A DNA stretch of 61,668 bases from Planctomycetota bacterium (GTDB lineage: Bacteria > Planctomycetota > Phycisphaerae > Phycisphaerales > SM1A02), in assembly GCA_016872915.1 (NCBI GenBank), contig VGYQ01000007.1, forward strand, positions 1 to 61,668, read 5' to 3'. Under the pieces are notes generated by a model, which saw only the letters and a list, made by a program, of their open reading frames with translations, did no database searches and had not been told where the DNA came from. A program made the position numbers and the translations under genes. Below are positions 52,187-59,988 of this stretch, in pieces; the first letter of the stretch is position 1, and each line of letters begins with the position of its first letter.

Positions 52187-52380
52187 GCGCAATAACAGTG
52201 GCTCCGCGCCGACTGTCCGTGCCTGTCGCCGTCCTGGCTGCGGCACGCCCGAGGGCCATCCGTGGCCCGAAGTTCGTGCTTCGGCGATGCGTCCCTGCAG
52301 CGCCCAAGCGTTGTCGATTCGCGCCCGCATCCTTGCGTGCGCGCGAGGTCTACTGAGCGTGGCGATCCTTCACCGCGCTC
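52151..52380 (-). ncRNA. Candidate CsrB-like CsrA-sequestering RNA between mraZ and csrA
   Basis: The minus-strand RNA carries a row of hairpins with GGA in the loop. Hairpin 1 (52380-52355): GAGCG-C-GGTG, loop AAGGAT, CGCC-A-CGCTC. Hairpin 2 (52343-52320): CGCGC-A-CGC, loop AAGGAT, GCG-G-GCGCG. Hairpin 3 (52304-52283): GGCG-C-TGC, loop AGGGAC, GCA-T-CGCC. Hairpin 4 (52268-52253): GGGCC, loop ACGGAT, GGCCC. All four loops fit ANGGAN, the CsrA/RsmE consensus, and three share the same one-base internal mismatch. Weaker GGA loops follow at 52238-52228, 52228-52210 and 52210-52200, then the terminator. Hairpin 1 begins in the last codons of mraZ and no separate promoter was found, so the RNA may be a 3' UTR-derived product of mraZ mRNA. 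csrA is the next gene on the same strand. Confidence 0.65.
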
Positions 52381-52840
52381 CCCCTTGTCTTGCGTTCATC
52401 AACTGATTGGCCTGTTGCCACAGCGATGCTGTGGACGCAGTCCTGTCCCTCGCCCCGGCCTTCCATGCCGCGGATGCGATGAGTTCGAGATGATCGCGCA
52501 CGCCGAGAATCACGATGGATCCTGCCAAGCCAAAGCGCGTCAAAAGCCGATCTGGAATTCGCACGCGGCCAGCCGTGTCGAGCGGGCAGCGCGCGGCCTG
52601 GCTGTAGAACGATCGCTCGAAGCGGCGCAGCACATCGTCGCCGATCAACGATCCCTCTTGACTCATTGCCAGACGCTCGAATGTCTTGCTCGGCCACAGC
52701 GTCAGCACGTCGTCCGCTCCCGGCACTGCGACAAAATGGTCGCCATTCACTGCTGGATTGAGCACCTCTCGCAGTTCGCTCGGAATGGCGAGGCGCTGCT
52801 TTGCATCGAGACTGTGTTCGTATTCGCCGAGAAAGAGCAT
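52370..52840 (-). CDS. mraZ: Transcriptional regulator MraZ
   Basis: This 156-residue protein has two AbrB-like MraZ domains: MLFLGEYEHSLDAKQRLAIP at the start and ARCPLDTAGRVRIPDRLL near residue 80. MraZ forms an octameric or dodecameric ring and represses its own promoter and the cell-division cluster in many bacteria. Here it is not followed by rsmH or fts/mur genes. ATG 52840 matches the family start; the frame extends to 52888 but that part overlaps the promoter. The C-terminus is Gln/Ala-rich. Its mRNA continues into the GGA-hairpin RNA. Confidence 0.94.
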   Translation of the reverse strand: MLFLGEYEHSLDAKQRLAIPSELREVLNPAVNGDHFVAVPGADDVLTLWPSKTFERLAMSQEGSLIGDDVLRRFERSFYSQAARCPLDTAGRVRIPDRLLTRFGLAGSIVILGVRDHLELIASAAWKAGARDRTASTASLWQQANQLMNARQGGAR

Positions 52841-52867
52841 CGGTGCGGTCCATGAGTGACTGCATGC

Positions 52868-52895
52868 ACTATACCCACTATGCCCCACCTTGCAA
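52868..52895 (-). promoter_or_regulatory. mraZ promoter with MraZ-type operator repeats
   Basis: TTGCAA (52895-52890), a 16-base spacer and TATAGT (52873-52868) form a good sigma70 promoter. The spacer contains TGGGG (52887-52883) and TGGGT (52877-52873) with a 10-base period, the arrangement (TGGGN repeats with 5-base spacers) to which MraZ binds in other bacteria. Transcription would begin near 52861, 20 bases before the ATG. This predicts autorepression. Confidence 0.65.
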
Positions 52896-53029
52896 CACTT
52901 TTCAACAAAAATTGAATTTTACGCCACACATTGAACTGCAAAATGGAGGTCCGAGAAGAAAAAATTTCACATCATCGAACCATAAGTGATTGAAAAACCA
53001 ATAGTTGTGGACAAAGCTCTTTATCGCCC
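52896..53029. other. AT-rich intergenic segment between mraZ and the flavin reductase-like gene
   Basis: This 134-base stretch is much richer in A and T than its surroundings (for example 52960-53010). It contains one imperfect DnaA-box-like site, TTGTGGACAA at 53005-53014, and TGGACA (53008-53013) that can serve as a -35 element 16 bases before TACACT (53030-53035). No gene was found in it. Confidence 0.4.
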
Positions 53030-53035
53030 TACACT
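53008..53035 (+). promoter_or_regulatory. Promoter of the flavin reductase-like gene
   Basis: TGGACA (53008-53013), a 16-base spacer and TACACT (53030-53035) give a start near 53042 and a leader of about 31 bases containing GGAG (53058-53061) before ATG 53073. Confidence 0.5.
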
Positions 53036-53072
53036 CGGATCGACCGGAAAGATTTTTGGAGACGCATCTCGC

Positions 53073-53639
53073 ATGCAGACTGACAGGCCAGCAGCCATTC
53101 GTTCGAGCGTTGCACATGTGCTTGATCTTGTGCCCGCGTCGTCGTTCCTGTTGACGGCCGCATTCGGTGAACTTCGAAGCGCGGTCATGGTCCGTCTCGT
53201 GCAGCAAGTCGCCACGCAACCGCCGATGCTGCTCATCGCCATGGAAAAGGGGCAAACTCTTTCGCCGATCATCCGAGACGCGCGCAACTTCGCGCTCTGT
53301 GTTCTTGATCGGCAGGAGCGGGTTCTACCTCGTCTTTTTGCGCAGTCACCTGACCAAGGTGTCGATGCATTTCTCACGGTGCCGCACCTGACGGTGCCTG
53401 GTGGCGCACCCGTGCCCACGCGTGCGATCGGCTACATCGCGTGCGAGGTGGTACGCCATCTCGACATCGAAGCAGACTACGAGGTCTACATCGGCATGGT
53501 GCATCATGCTGCGCTGCTCGATTCGAGCCGCAGCAAGGGGCCGCGACCGGGCGGATCAGGGGCGCATCGCTCCGCGGCGAAACGCTCGAAGCGAAAGGCG
53601 CGCGTCACGCGCGTAGCATCTCGGCGCCGCGGCGGGTGA
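53073..53639 (+). CDS. Flavin reductase-like domain protein
   Basis: This 188-residue protein has the FMN-binding split-barrel pattern: SSFLLTAAFGELRSAVMVRL, QPPMLLIAMEKGQTLSPIIR, NFALCVLD and YIACEVVRHLDIEADYEVYI. Relatives reduce flavins with NAD(P)H or bind FMN for other redox chemistry. The last 35 residues are strongly basic (Arg/Lys-rich) and may bind nucleic acid. GGAG lies 11 bases before the ATG. It is probably co-transcribed with the amidohydrolase that follows after 61 bases. Confidence 0.8.
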   Translation: MQTDRPAAIRSSVAHVLDLVPASSFLLTAAFGELRSAVMVRLVQQVATQPPMLLIAMEKGQTLSPIIRDARNFALCVLDRQERVLPRLFAQSPDQGVDAFLTVPHLTVPGGAPVPTRAIGYIACEVVRHLDIEADYEVYIGMVHHAALLDSSRSKGPRPGGSGAHRSAAKRSKRKARVTRVASRRRGG

Positions 53640-53700
53640 ACGCGCGCGGCGAAGCCGCACGACCTGAGTCTGCACGCACCGCGCCCCCCCCACTGCTTCG

Positions 53701-54861
53701 ATGACTGCGCATGATTCCAACCTCTTTGCGTGGGATTACCGCGCGCGGGCGGGGGAACTCGGCGCTCCACTCGTGCCGATCATCGATGCACACGCGCATG
53801 TGGCGGGACTCGATGCTGCGCCGATCCTGAAGGAGGCCATGGACCTCTACGGGATCGAACAGATCTGGAGCATGACATCGAACATCGATGAAGTCGATGG
53901 ACTTCGCAGGATCCTCGGCGAGCGCATCGCGTTCATCGCCATCCCCAACTGGCGTGCGCCCGATCTGCGCGAGAGCCACGGCCACGGCTATGCGCAGCAG
54001 ATCCGCAGATACCACGCCCTCGGCGCGCGCATCGCAAAGTTCTGGGCAGCTCCGCGTGGTATCGACATGGGAACGCAAGCAGGCGATCCGGCGCTCATGC
54101 GTCTGGACAATCCCGTGCGCGTTGCAGCGATCCAGACGGCGGTTGAACTTCGCATGACACTCATGGTGCATGTCGCAGATCCAGACACATGGTTTGCCAC
54201 GAAGTACGCCAACGCTGCGACTTACGGCAGCAAGCGCCAACAGTACGAACCGTTCGAGTCGCTGATGGATCGCTTTCCTGTGCAGTGGATTGCGGCCCAC
54301 ATGGGAGGTTGGCCCGAAGATTTGGAGTTCCTGGATGGACTGCTCGAGCGGCATCCGAACCTCGTGCTCGATGCGAGTGCTACGAAGTGGATCGTTCGGG
54401 AGATATCTCGCCATCCACGCGAGCGTGTCCTGCAGTTCTTCACGCGCTGGCGCGAGAGACTGCTCTTCGGTTCAGACATCGTCACAAGCAACGCGCATCT
54501 CTCCGAAACACCAGGTGGCACGGAAATGGATTCGAAGGCGCAGAGCCGAGAGAGCGCGTTCGATCTGTACGCGAGTCGCTACTGGGCGCTGCGAACGCTC
54601 TGGGAAACGAACTGGGTGGGACGCAGCCCCATCGCGGATGGTGATCTCGCGCTCGTCGATCCGAGCCGCTCGCCGAAGGATTCGCCGACGCTCCGCGGGA
54701 TGAAACTACCGCGCGAGTTGCTCCTTCCATTTTTCCGAGAGAATGCGCAGCGAATACTTCGCGAAGCCGTTCAGCGCAGTGCAGATCATCGGACGATGCA
54801 GCGAGAATCACTCCACGCAAGCAGCCAACGCACGAGTGCCAGTCGATCCTCGGGCGCGTAG
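53701..54861 (+). CDS. Amidohydrolase-2 type metal-dependent hydrolase
   Basis: This 386-residue TIM-barrel protein has the metal motif IDAHAHV at about 29-35, LMVHVADPD, WIAAHMGGWPEDLEFLDGLL and the late Asp in LLFGSDIVTS. Such enzymes hydrolyse or decarboxylate cyclic and aromatic substrates; the substrate here is unknown. The C-terminal 30 residues are Ser/Arg-rich, and the last 76 bases overlap the convergent glycosyltransferase-like gene. Confidence 0.82.
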   Translation: MTAHDSNLFAWDYRARAGELGAPLVPIIDAHAHVAGLDAAPILKEAMDLYGIEQIWSMTSNIDEVDGLRRILGERIAFIAIPNWRAPDLRESHGHGYAQQIRRYHALGARIAKFWAAPRGIDMGTQAGDPALMRLDNPVRVAAIQTAVELRMTLMVHVADPDTWFATKYANAATYGSKRQQYEPFESLMDRFPVQWIAAHMGGWPEDLEFLDGLLERHPNLVLDASATKWIVREISRHPRERVLQFFTRWRERLLFGSDIVTSNAHLSETPGGTEMDSKAQSRESAFDLYASRYWALRTLWETNWVGRSPIADGDLALVDPSRSPKDSPTLRGMKLPRELLLPFFRENAQRILREAVQRSADHRTMQRESLHASSQRTSASRSSGA

Positions 54862-55700
54862 CAACCTGCAGCGCCTGCACCCCGAAAGCAGGAAGCGTGC
54901 ACCAGGTCTGCGCCCGCAGCGAGCGCCCACCAACCGCAGTGACCCCACCACGCGAGTGGCGCACCTGCAACCGGTCGCTGCAGCAGCGCGATGTCTGCGG
55001 CTCGCCACAGGGCACTGGGCGTTCCGCATGTCTCGGACACGATCAAACGATCCTCCATGCCGGAGCCTCGTGCATGCCGCTGTGTTTCGACAACCCAGCG
55101 TGCCGATGCCGGGACCATGAGTACGAGGTCGGCACCGGCAAGCACTGCGCGTCCGACTGCTGCAAAGGCTTCTGCTGCATCGATTGCACTTGGCCGATCC
55201 CCGATGGCGATGCACAATCCCGTTGCATCGGCAAGCCCAAGATCTGCGCGCAACGACGAACGCGCATCTGTGTCGGGCGCACACTGCGAATCGGCAGGCT
55301 GTGCGAAGAGCGCTGCAGCCGACTCGCTGCAACGAAGCGCAAATCCAGCCGCGGGCTGCGCTGACACGGCACACGCAACCTCACCAAGAGCACTCCGCAC
55401 CAAAGCAGCAACTCTCGGTCCGTGGCAGTGCACCTCACGCGGCAGCACACCACGCGAACGCACCCAGTCGCGCAACCGACGCGCAGCAAGCGATGCGATC
55501 CCCAGCGGAGGAACGATCACGCTCGGCACACAGCCACGCACAAGCGATGCCATCGCACCACGACCCTCCGTACCGATCAGCGCGCACGACTGGACATCAG
55601 CTGGCAGCGCAGCCGCTGCACTCCAGCCCACGGGCGCCGTCGCCTGCACCACATGTAGCACGCCGCTGCGCGGCAAGTGCGCCAGCGACCCCGCACCCAT
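54786..55700 (-). CDS. Glycosyltransferase-like protein (GT-B type, tentative)
   Basis: This 304-residue protein has the alternating hydrophobic pattern of a GT-B fold: LHVVQATAPVGWSAAAALPA at the start, VHCHGPRVAALVRSAL, then a second domain with DLVLMVPAS and ALWRAADIALLQRPVAGAP. The phosphate-binding glycines and the terminal Glu of GT4 enzymes are not clear, so the call is weak. ATG 55700 forms a TGATG overlap with the upstream stop; GTG 55703 is the alternative. It is last in the operon with two lipoproteins and a DUF2752 protein. Confidence 0.5.
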   Translation of the reverse strand: MGAGSLAHLPRSGVLHVVQATAPVGWSAAAALPADVQSCALIGTEGRGAMASLVRGCVPSVIVPPLGIASLAARRLRDWVRSRGVLPREVHCHGPRVAALVRSALGEVACAVSAQPAAGFALRCSESAAALFAQPADSQCAPDTDARSSLRADLGLADATGLCIAIGDRPSAIDAAEAFAAVGRAVLAGADLVLMVPASARWVVETQRHARGSGMEDRLIVSETCGTPSALWRAADIALLQRPVAGAPLAWWGHCGWWALAAGADLVHASCFRGAGAAGCYAPEDRLALVRWLLAWSDSRCIVR

Positions 55701-56362
55701 CACTTCTTCACGCCCAGCCGTCCACCGAGTTCGCGGCGCGGATGCTCATAAAACAGCTTGGCCACATCCTCACCGATCTGTGCGGCGAGTTTGTCCTCGA
55801 CCTCGCGTCGGCCCGCGCTCGTTTCGAGCAGCGTCGGATTGATGTCGAGCAGATCACTCTGAACCGCCTGCATGCCCACCGTTGGCCAGAGGCGCTTTCC
55901 ATTTGCCGTATCGATCACCTTGACCAATACGACCGCCTCAGGGCCACCTTCGCTGCGACCGCCCGCGAGCACGAACTCGTCGATCTCCACATAGATGACC
56001 TGCTCCGCACCAAGCGACTCTCCGATGCGCTGGATGGATACAGGCTTCGCGGCAGTATCGAGCCGCCGCGCGAGCGCTACGGAATCGCGCGTCGAGATCA
56101 CCTCCGGCACCACATCGTTCTCAAGCAACTCGGTACCCGTTGCATCGCCGATCTCCACGCGCAGCGCGACACGGGACATGCGGTTCTGCTTGTCATCCAC
56201 GATCACGATCGTCTTGCGTGGCTCCAGCGCGTACGCCGCGGGCTCCTTGGGTGGACCCTGAAGGATGTAGTTGGCTGGAATGATGTAGTTACAGCCTGCC
56301 ACGATCAGCATTGCACAGAGCAGCGCAGAGAGAGGGCGAAAGGAAGAGCATGCACCTTTCAT
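55700..56362 (-). CDS. Putative lipoprotein of unknown function (1)
   Basis: This 220-residue protein has a lipoprotein signal ending at LLCAMLIVAGC (Cys24). The mature part has alternating strands and helices with IVIVDDKQNRMSRVALRVEI and QVIYVEIDEFVLAGG and no recognised domain. Its overall plan resembles the next gene upstream, suggesting that the two were duplicated or form a complex. Its ATG overlaps the stop of that gene (ATGA). Confidence 0.75.
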   Translation of the reverse strand: MKGACSSFRPLSALLCAMLIVAGCNYIIPANYILQGPPKEPAAYALEPRKTIVIVDDKQNRMSRVALRVEIGDATGTELLENDVVPEVISTRDSVALARRLDTAAKPVSIQRIGESLGAEQVIYVEIDEFVLAGGRSEGGPEAVVLVKVIDTANGKRLWPTVGMQAVQSDLLDINPTLLETSAGRREVEDKLAAQIGEDVAKLFYEHPRRELGGRLGVKK

Positions 56363-57054
56363 TTGCGCTTGATTCCTCGGTCGGGGTACTTGTCTTCGAT
56401 GTGGTCGTAGAACAAATACGCGACCATGTCGACGAACGTCTTCTGCAAACCGATCTCAATCTCACGCGGGCCCGCCTGTGCTTTGCCAATGCCCTCCATG
56501 TCGGGAAACTTCGCGATGATCTGAAACTCCTCCGCGTAGGAATCTGGATCGATGCCATCACGCTCCACAATGCCGACATTGGCAGCGGCCACGCCATCCC
56601 AGAGGAAACTGTTGCCAGGCGGATTCAGTCTGTACTCATAGATATCGACGACCACCACACGGTCGACATCGAGCTCATTGGCAAGGTCCGCAAGCGGTGC
56701 AGTGGGCCAGCCCGGTGTCTGATGCATCCACGTGATGGAAAACCGAGGATCCATCACGCGAACCCCTGCCACATTCTGGGTCAGTTCACTCGCGACATTG
56801 CCGACCACATTCGAGATCGCTGTGGGATACTCGTAAGCGGTGCGCTGGTCCGTGTGCGCAAGCACGGCGACCGACTTGTTCTCGAGCCCGCGGTACTTCG
56901 CGAGCACCTCGATCTCCTTGTTCTTTTCGATGTTCGCGCCGACGGCACTCGCGATGCCCGCTGCGATGCAGCCATCGCCTGCCGCGATCACCGAACCGGC
57001 GAGCAGCATGGCGGCGAGGCCACGCACGCCACGAAGTGTGCCGCGGCGTTCCAT
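56359..57054 (-). CDS. Putative lipoprotein of unknown function (2)
   Basis: This 231-residue protein has a signal ending GSVIAAGDGC (about Cys29). The mature region contains KSVAVLAHTDQRTAYEYPTA, DRVVVVDIYEYRLNPPGN and a C-terminal QKTFVDMVAYLFYDHIEDKY that parallels the end of its neighbour. The VVVDIYEYR strand matches YVEIDEFVL of the next protein in position. ATG 57054 overlaps the DUF2752 stop by one base (TGATG). It may be part of an envelope complex; function unknown. Confidence 0.75.
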   Translation of the reverse strand: MERRGTLRGVRGLAAMLLAGSVIAAGDGCIAAGIASAVGANIEKNKEIEVLAKYRGLENKSVAVLAHTDQRTAYEYPTAISNVVGNVASELTQNVAGVRVMDPRFSITWMHQTPGWPTAPLADLANELDVDRVVVVDIYEYRLNPPGNSFLWDGVAAANVGIVERDGIDPDSYAEEFQIIAKFPDMEGIGKAQAGPREIEIGLQKTFVDMVAYLFYDHIEDKYPDRGIKRK

Positions 57055-57530
57055 CAAAGCATCCCCCGCATCACAAGGATCTTGTAGCCCCACGCGCCGA
57101 CGGCGAACGCACCGAGCGCCCACCAACCCTTCGCACCAATCATGCCCCAGAGAGTGCTGACGGTGCGTGCGCCCGTGACGGCAGAATGCGCACTTGCGAT
57201 GGCGAGTGCAGCGGCACCGATGGCAAGCAGCAGTCCAAGCGGCTGCGCGTGAAAGGCGTCAAGCAGTCGACCATCGGCAGCCAACGCGAACGCCGTCGTC
57301 ATCCCGCAACTTGGGCAGGGAATACCCATCGTTGCCGGCCAAGAGCACGACGGCAATCCAAGCTGCCGGTGCGTTCCAAATCCTGCCGCCGCTGGCTGTA
57401 GCCACGCAGCGACTCCAAGCAGCGCAGCACATACCAGCGCCACGAGCGCCATCACGGCGCGTTCACCGCGCGGCAGTCGATCCTGCATCACGATGGGCAC
57501 AGCAGCAAGTGTGGGGGCAGCAACTCTCAT
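57054..57530 (-). CDS. DUF2752 membrane protein
   Basis: This 158-residue protein has two or three membrane helices (about 25-47, 90-108, 135-152) and the DUF2752 signature PATMGIPCPSCGMTTAFALA with two cysteines, followed by AFHAQPLGLLLA. The function of DUF2752 is unknown; the Cys-Pro-Ser-Cys motif could bind metal or form a disulfide. ATG 57530 lies ten bases after TACGAT; ATG 57542 is an alternative. It is first in the lipoprotein operon. Confidence 0.8.
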   Translation of the reverse strand: MRVAAPTLAAVPIVMQDRLPRGERAVMALVALVCAALLGVAAWLQPAAAGFGTHRQLGLPSCSWPATMGIPCPSCGMTTAFALAADGRLLDAFHAQPLGLLLAIGAAALAIASAHSAVTGARTVSTLWGMIGAKGWWALGAFAVGAWGYKILVMRGML

Positions 57531-57627
57531 GCGGCAGACCATCGTAATCGACCGAAACCCCCCAAAGGACTGCAACATCGCGCACGCGTCAGGCCCCCAA
57601 AGTTGCGGAACTGCAGCGCAGCCCTTG

Positions 57628-57633
57628 TAGTCT
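57628..57633 (+). promoter_or_regulatory. -10-like element of the M19 dipeptidase gene
   Basis: TAGTCT ends eight bases before ATG 57642. TTGCGG (57603-57608) lies 19 bases upstream as a weak -35 element. Confidence 0.35.
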
Positions 57634-57641
57634 CTGTGCGA

Positions 57642-58691
57642 ATGCAACCTTGGATCGATGGGCATCTCGATCTGGCATATATCCATCAGGCCTGCGGCGA
57701 TATCCGCCGCGCGCCTGCGACGACCGAGAACCGATGCGTCAGCCTCCCAGCGCTCCAGGAGGGCGGTTTCGGCGTCGTCGCGGCCACGATCTTTCTCGAG
57801 CCTGGAGTCGACGCCTCGTCGCACCCGTGGGGATACGCAGGACCGCAAGATCTCGCCGGCGCGCAGCGCGCCGCGCTCGCGCAGTTGGCGATCTACGAGT
57901 CGCTGGAATGCGATGGGTTGCTGCGCATCATTCGCACGGCTGCGGATCTGCACGCGCGCGGACCGCTTGGCGTTGTGCTGCTCATGGAGGGCGCAGATGC
58001 GATCGCCGATGCGGCGGACGCTGCTCGTTGGTACTCGCGCGGCATCCGCATGTGCGGACTCACTTGGGCAAAGGGAACGCGTCACGCGGGCGGGAACGCC
58101 GAGGGCGCAGGGCTCACCGCCAGTGGCCGCGAGCTCATCACCGCCTTCGATGAACTCGGGATTCTGCACGACGCGAGTCATCTCTCGGACGCTGCGTTCG
58201 ACGATCTGCTCGCGCACACCACGCGCCGAGTGGTCGCGTCACACTCGAACGCCCGCACGCTGCTCGGTGGCGGACAGCGGCACATCACCGATGCGCAGAT
58301 CCGCGAAGTCGCACGGCGCGGCGGCGTCATCGGACTGAACCTCTACGGCAAGTTCCTGGCAGCAGGACGCGCAGCAACGATCGATGACGCGATCGCGCAC
58401 ATCGATCATGTTGCCGCGACCGCCGGGACACGCGCTGCTTGCGCTTTCGGATCCGATTTCGACGGCGGCTTTACGCCCATGGATGTGCCCGAAGGACTCC
58501 GATCGCCGCAGCAGGTTCATGCGCTGCTGCCACGGCTGCGCGCGCGCGGGTGGAGCGATCAGGATTGCAACGGCTTCGCGCACGGCAACTGGCTTCGAGT
58601 GCTTGATGCGTCGCTCAGCATGAGCGGTCAGAGCGCATCAGCGGCGGCGGACAACATCAGCGCGCCGGCGCCGCGTTCTGCTCGTTGTTGA
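57642..58691 (+). CDS. M19 (renal dipeptidase-like) peptidase
   Basis: This 349-residue di-zinc TIM-barrel enzyme has the metal ligands in IDGHLDLAY (HxD), LLMEGADAI (bridging Glu), DASHLSD and ASHSNAR (His) and FGSDFDGG (Asp). M19 enzymes cleave dipeptides, including some with a D-residue, and related bacterial members act on D-amino acid dipeptides. No signal peptide is seen, so it is probably cytoplasmic. Its last 35 bases overlap the convergent gene. Confidence 0.9.
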   Translation: MQPWIDGHLDLAYIHQACGDIRRAPATTENRCVSLPALQEGGFGVVAATIFLEPGVDASSHPWGYAGPQDLAGAQRAALAQLAIYESLECDGLLRIIRTAADLHARGPLGVVLLMEGADAIADAADAARWYSRGIRMCGLTWAKGTRHAGGNAEGAGLTASGRELITAFDELGILHDASHLSDAAFDDLLAHTTRRVVASHSNARTLLGGGQRHITDAQIREVARRGGVIGLNLYGKFLAAGRAATIDDAIAHIDHVAATAGTRAACAFGSDFDGGFTPMDVPEGLRSPQQVHALLPRLRARGWSDQDCNGFAHGNWLRVLDASLSMSGQSASAAADNISAPAPRSARC

Positions 58692-59988
58692 GATCGATTC
58701 GCCGCCGTACGACGCGCCCGCCGACATCGAAGTCGACCGCCGCATGCAGCAGAACACCGCTGCGGTGCAACCCGACAGCATGCGTGGGATCCGTCAGCAG
58801 CAGATGCTCGGTGATCGCACCACACGCGGCGACTGCAGGCACCGCAGCGCACAGAAGCGCCCAGTTCGCGCGCGCCCAGGCGGCAGCGATCCGCAGATCG
58901 GCAGCGGCCTGCTCACCCGCAAGCAGATGAAGACCGCGCGCATCCGTCGCCAGCAGAACACTTGCCGCATCGGGGCAGCGGAACGCAAGCGGTTGAAGTT
59001 CGGGAAAGAGCGCCGCGGGAACGCTCGCATCTGCGATCACTGCTGCAGTCGCTGGAGCAGCGACTGGTGCCGCGACCGACGCCGCGGGCGGGGCGATCGA
59101 CGCAGTCGCTGGGACAGTCGGCGACAAAGCCGGCGCACTTGCAGCCTGCGCAACTGGCCACGCTGGCTGCGGCGCGTTGGCAGTCCCAGCATCACCGCTG
59201 CGCGGATCATCGATGCGCAGCCGAGGCACATCACGCTCACTGCGGCGCGATGGGTTGCCACGCATCGCCATCGCCACCATCTCGATCGCACTGGGCGCAT
59301 CGAGCGCACCAAGAACGCTCAGGGGCACGGGACCCGACGACTCGACGCGGTCCACACGCTGCGCATGTGCAGCGAGCGTCAGCCGCACGGCGATCGACTT
59401 GCCGCGCGCCCACTCCACGAGCGACTGCACCGCCGACTCTGCCGCGTCATGCGAACAACCAACAAGCGCCAGCCCAAGAGCAAGCACGTTGCCACGAGCA
59501 GCCGACGCGGCGCACAGCGATTCAATCGTGCGGCGCGCACCAGCCATCGCCGTTTCATCGATCCCGCTGAGCAGCACGATTTCACCGCCCGCATCCAATA
59601 CCACTGCCGCGTCGGTCAGCGAATCAAGACAGACGATCCAGCGGCGCGCAAACGCACTCGCCCGTTCCAACCAGGCACTGCCATCGCTCGGCAGCGCACG
59701 CCCCTCGCTGCGGTAGATCTCGCCGCGCGTCGCGGCACCATCCAGCCGAATCAGTGCCACAGGACCATCGGCCCGCGCGCACTGATCCGCGTACTGCGCG
59801 ATCCAGATGCCAGCCAGCGTGGGCACATTTCCTACAAGCAGTACGCGCGGCACAGCGCCCGCAGCCCCCGGGGCGCCCACACCAGATGCTCCGCCTCCCA
59901 CGCTCGCGGGCGCATCGCCGCGGCGCGCCCCACCGCCACTCATGAACAGATCCGCAAGACCATCAAAGTCGTTGGCTCGTCCGCTCAT
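58657..59988 (-). CDS. Unknown protein coupled to parA
   Basis: This 443-residue protein has a flexible Gly/Ala-rich N-terminus, an alpha/beta domain at about 48-250 (RVLLVGNVPTLAGIWIAQYA, WIVCLDSLTDAAVVL, GNVLALGLALVGCS) that looks like a degenerate P-loop or Rossmann fold, an Ala/Pro linker at 275-325, and a C-terminal domain ending VVRRRIDLNNEQ. Its ATG overlaps the parA stop (ATGA), and similar Ala/Pro linkers are found at the end of ParA. The place is where parB often lies, but no ParB features are present. Function is unknown. Confidence 0.7.
   Translation of the reverse strand: MSGRANDFDGLADLFMSGGGARRGDAPASVGGGASGVGAPGAAGAVPRVLLVGNVPTLAGIWIAQYADQCARADGPVALIRLDGAATRGEIYRSEGRALPSDGSAWLERASAFARRWIVCLDSLTDAAVVLDAGGEIVLLSGIDETAMAGARRTIESLCAASAARGNVLALGLALVGCSHDAAESAVQSLVEWARGKSIAVRLTLAAHAQRVDRVESSGPVPLSVLGALDAPSAIEMVAMAMRGNPSRRSERDVPRLRIDDPRSGDAGTANAPQPAWPVAQAASAPALSPTVPATASIAPPAASVAAPVAAPATAAVIADASVPAALFPELQPLAFRCPDAASVLLATDARGLHLLAGEQAAADLRIAAAWARANWALLCAAVPAVAACGAITEHLLLTDPTHAVGLHRSGVLLHAAVDFDVGGRVVRRRIDLNNEQNAAPAR

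Noticed and set aside
52139-52330. Small minus-strand open frame of 63 codons in the GGA-hairpin RNA
   Set aside because: It runs through the hairpin array and the terminator, has no ribosome binding site and no protein-like composition.
52896-53029. AT-rich segment with TTGTGGACAA as a possible replication origin near parA
   Set aside because: Only one imperfect DnaA-box-like site is present, there is no dnaA, dnaN or gidA nearby, and parA is 6 kb away without parB. A promoter explains the AT-rich sequence better.
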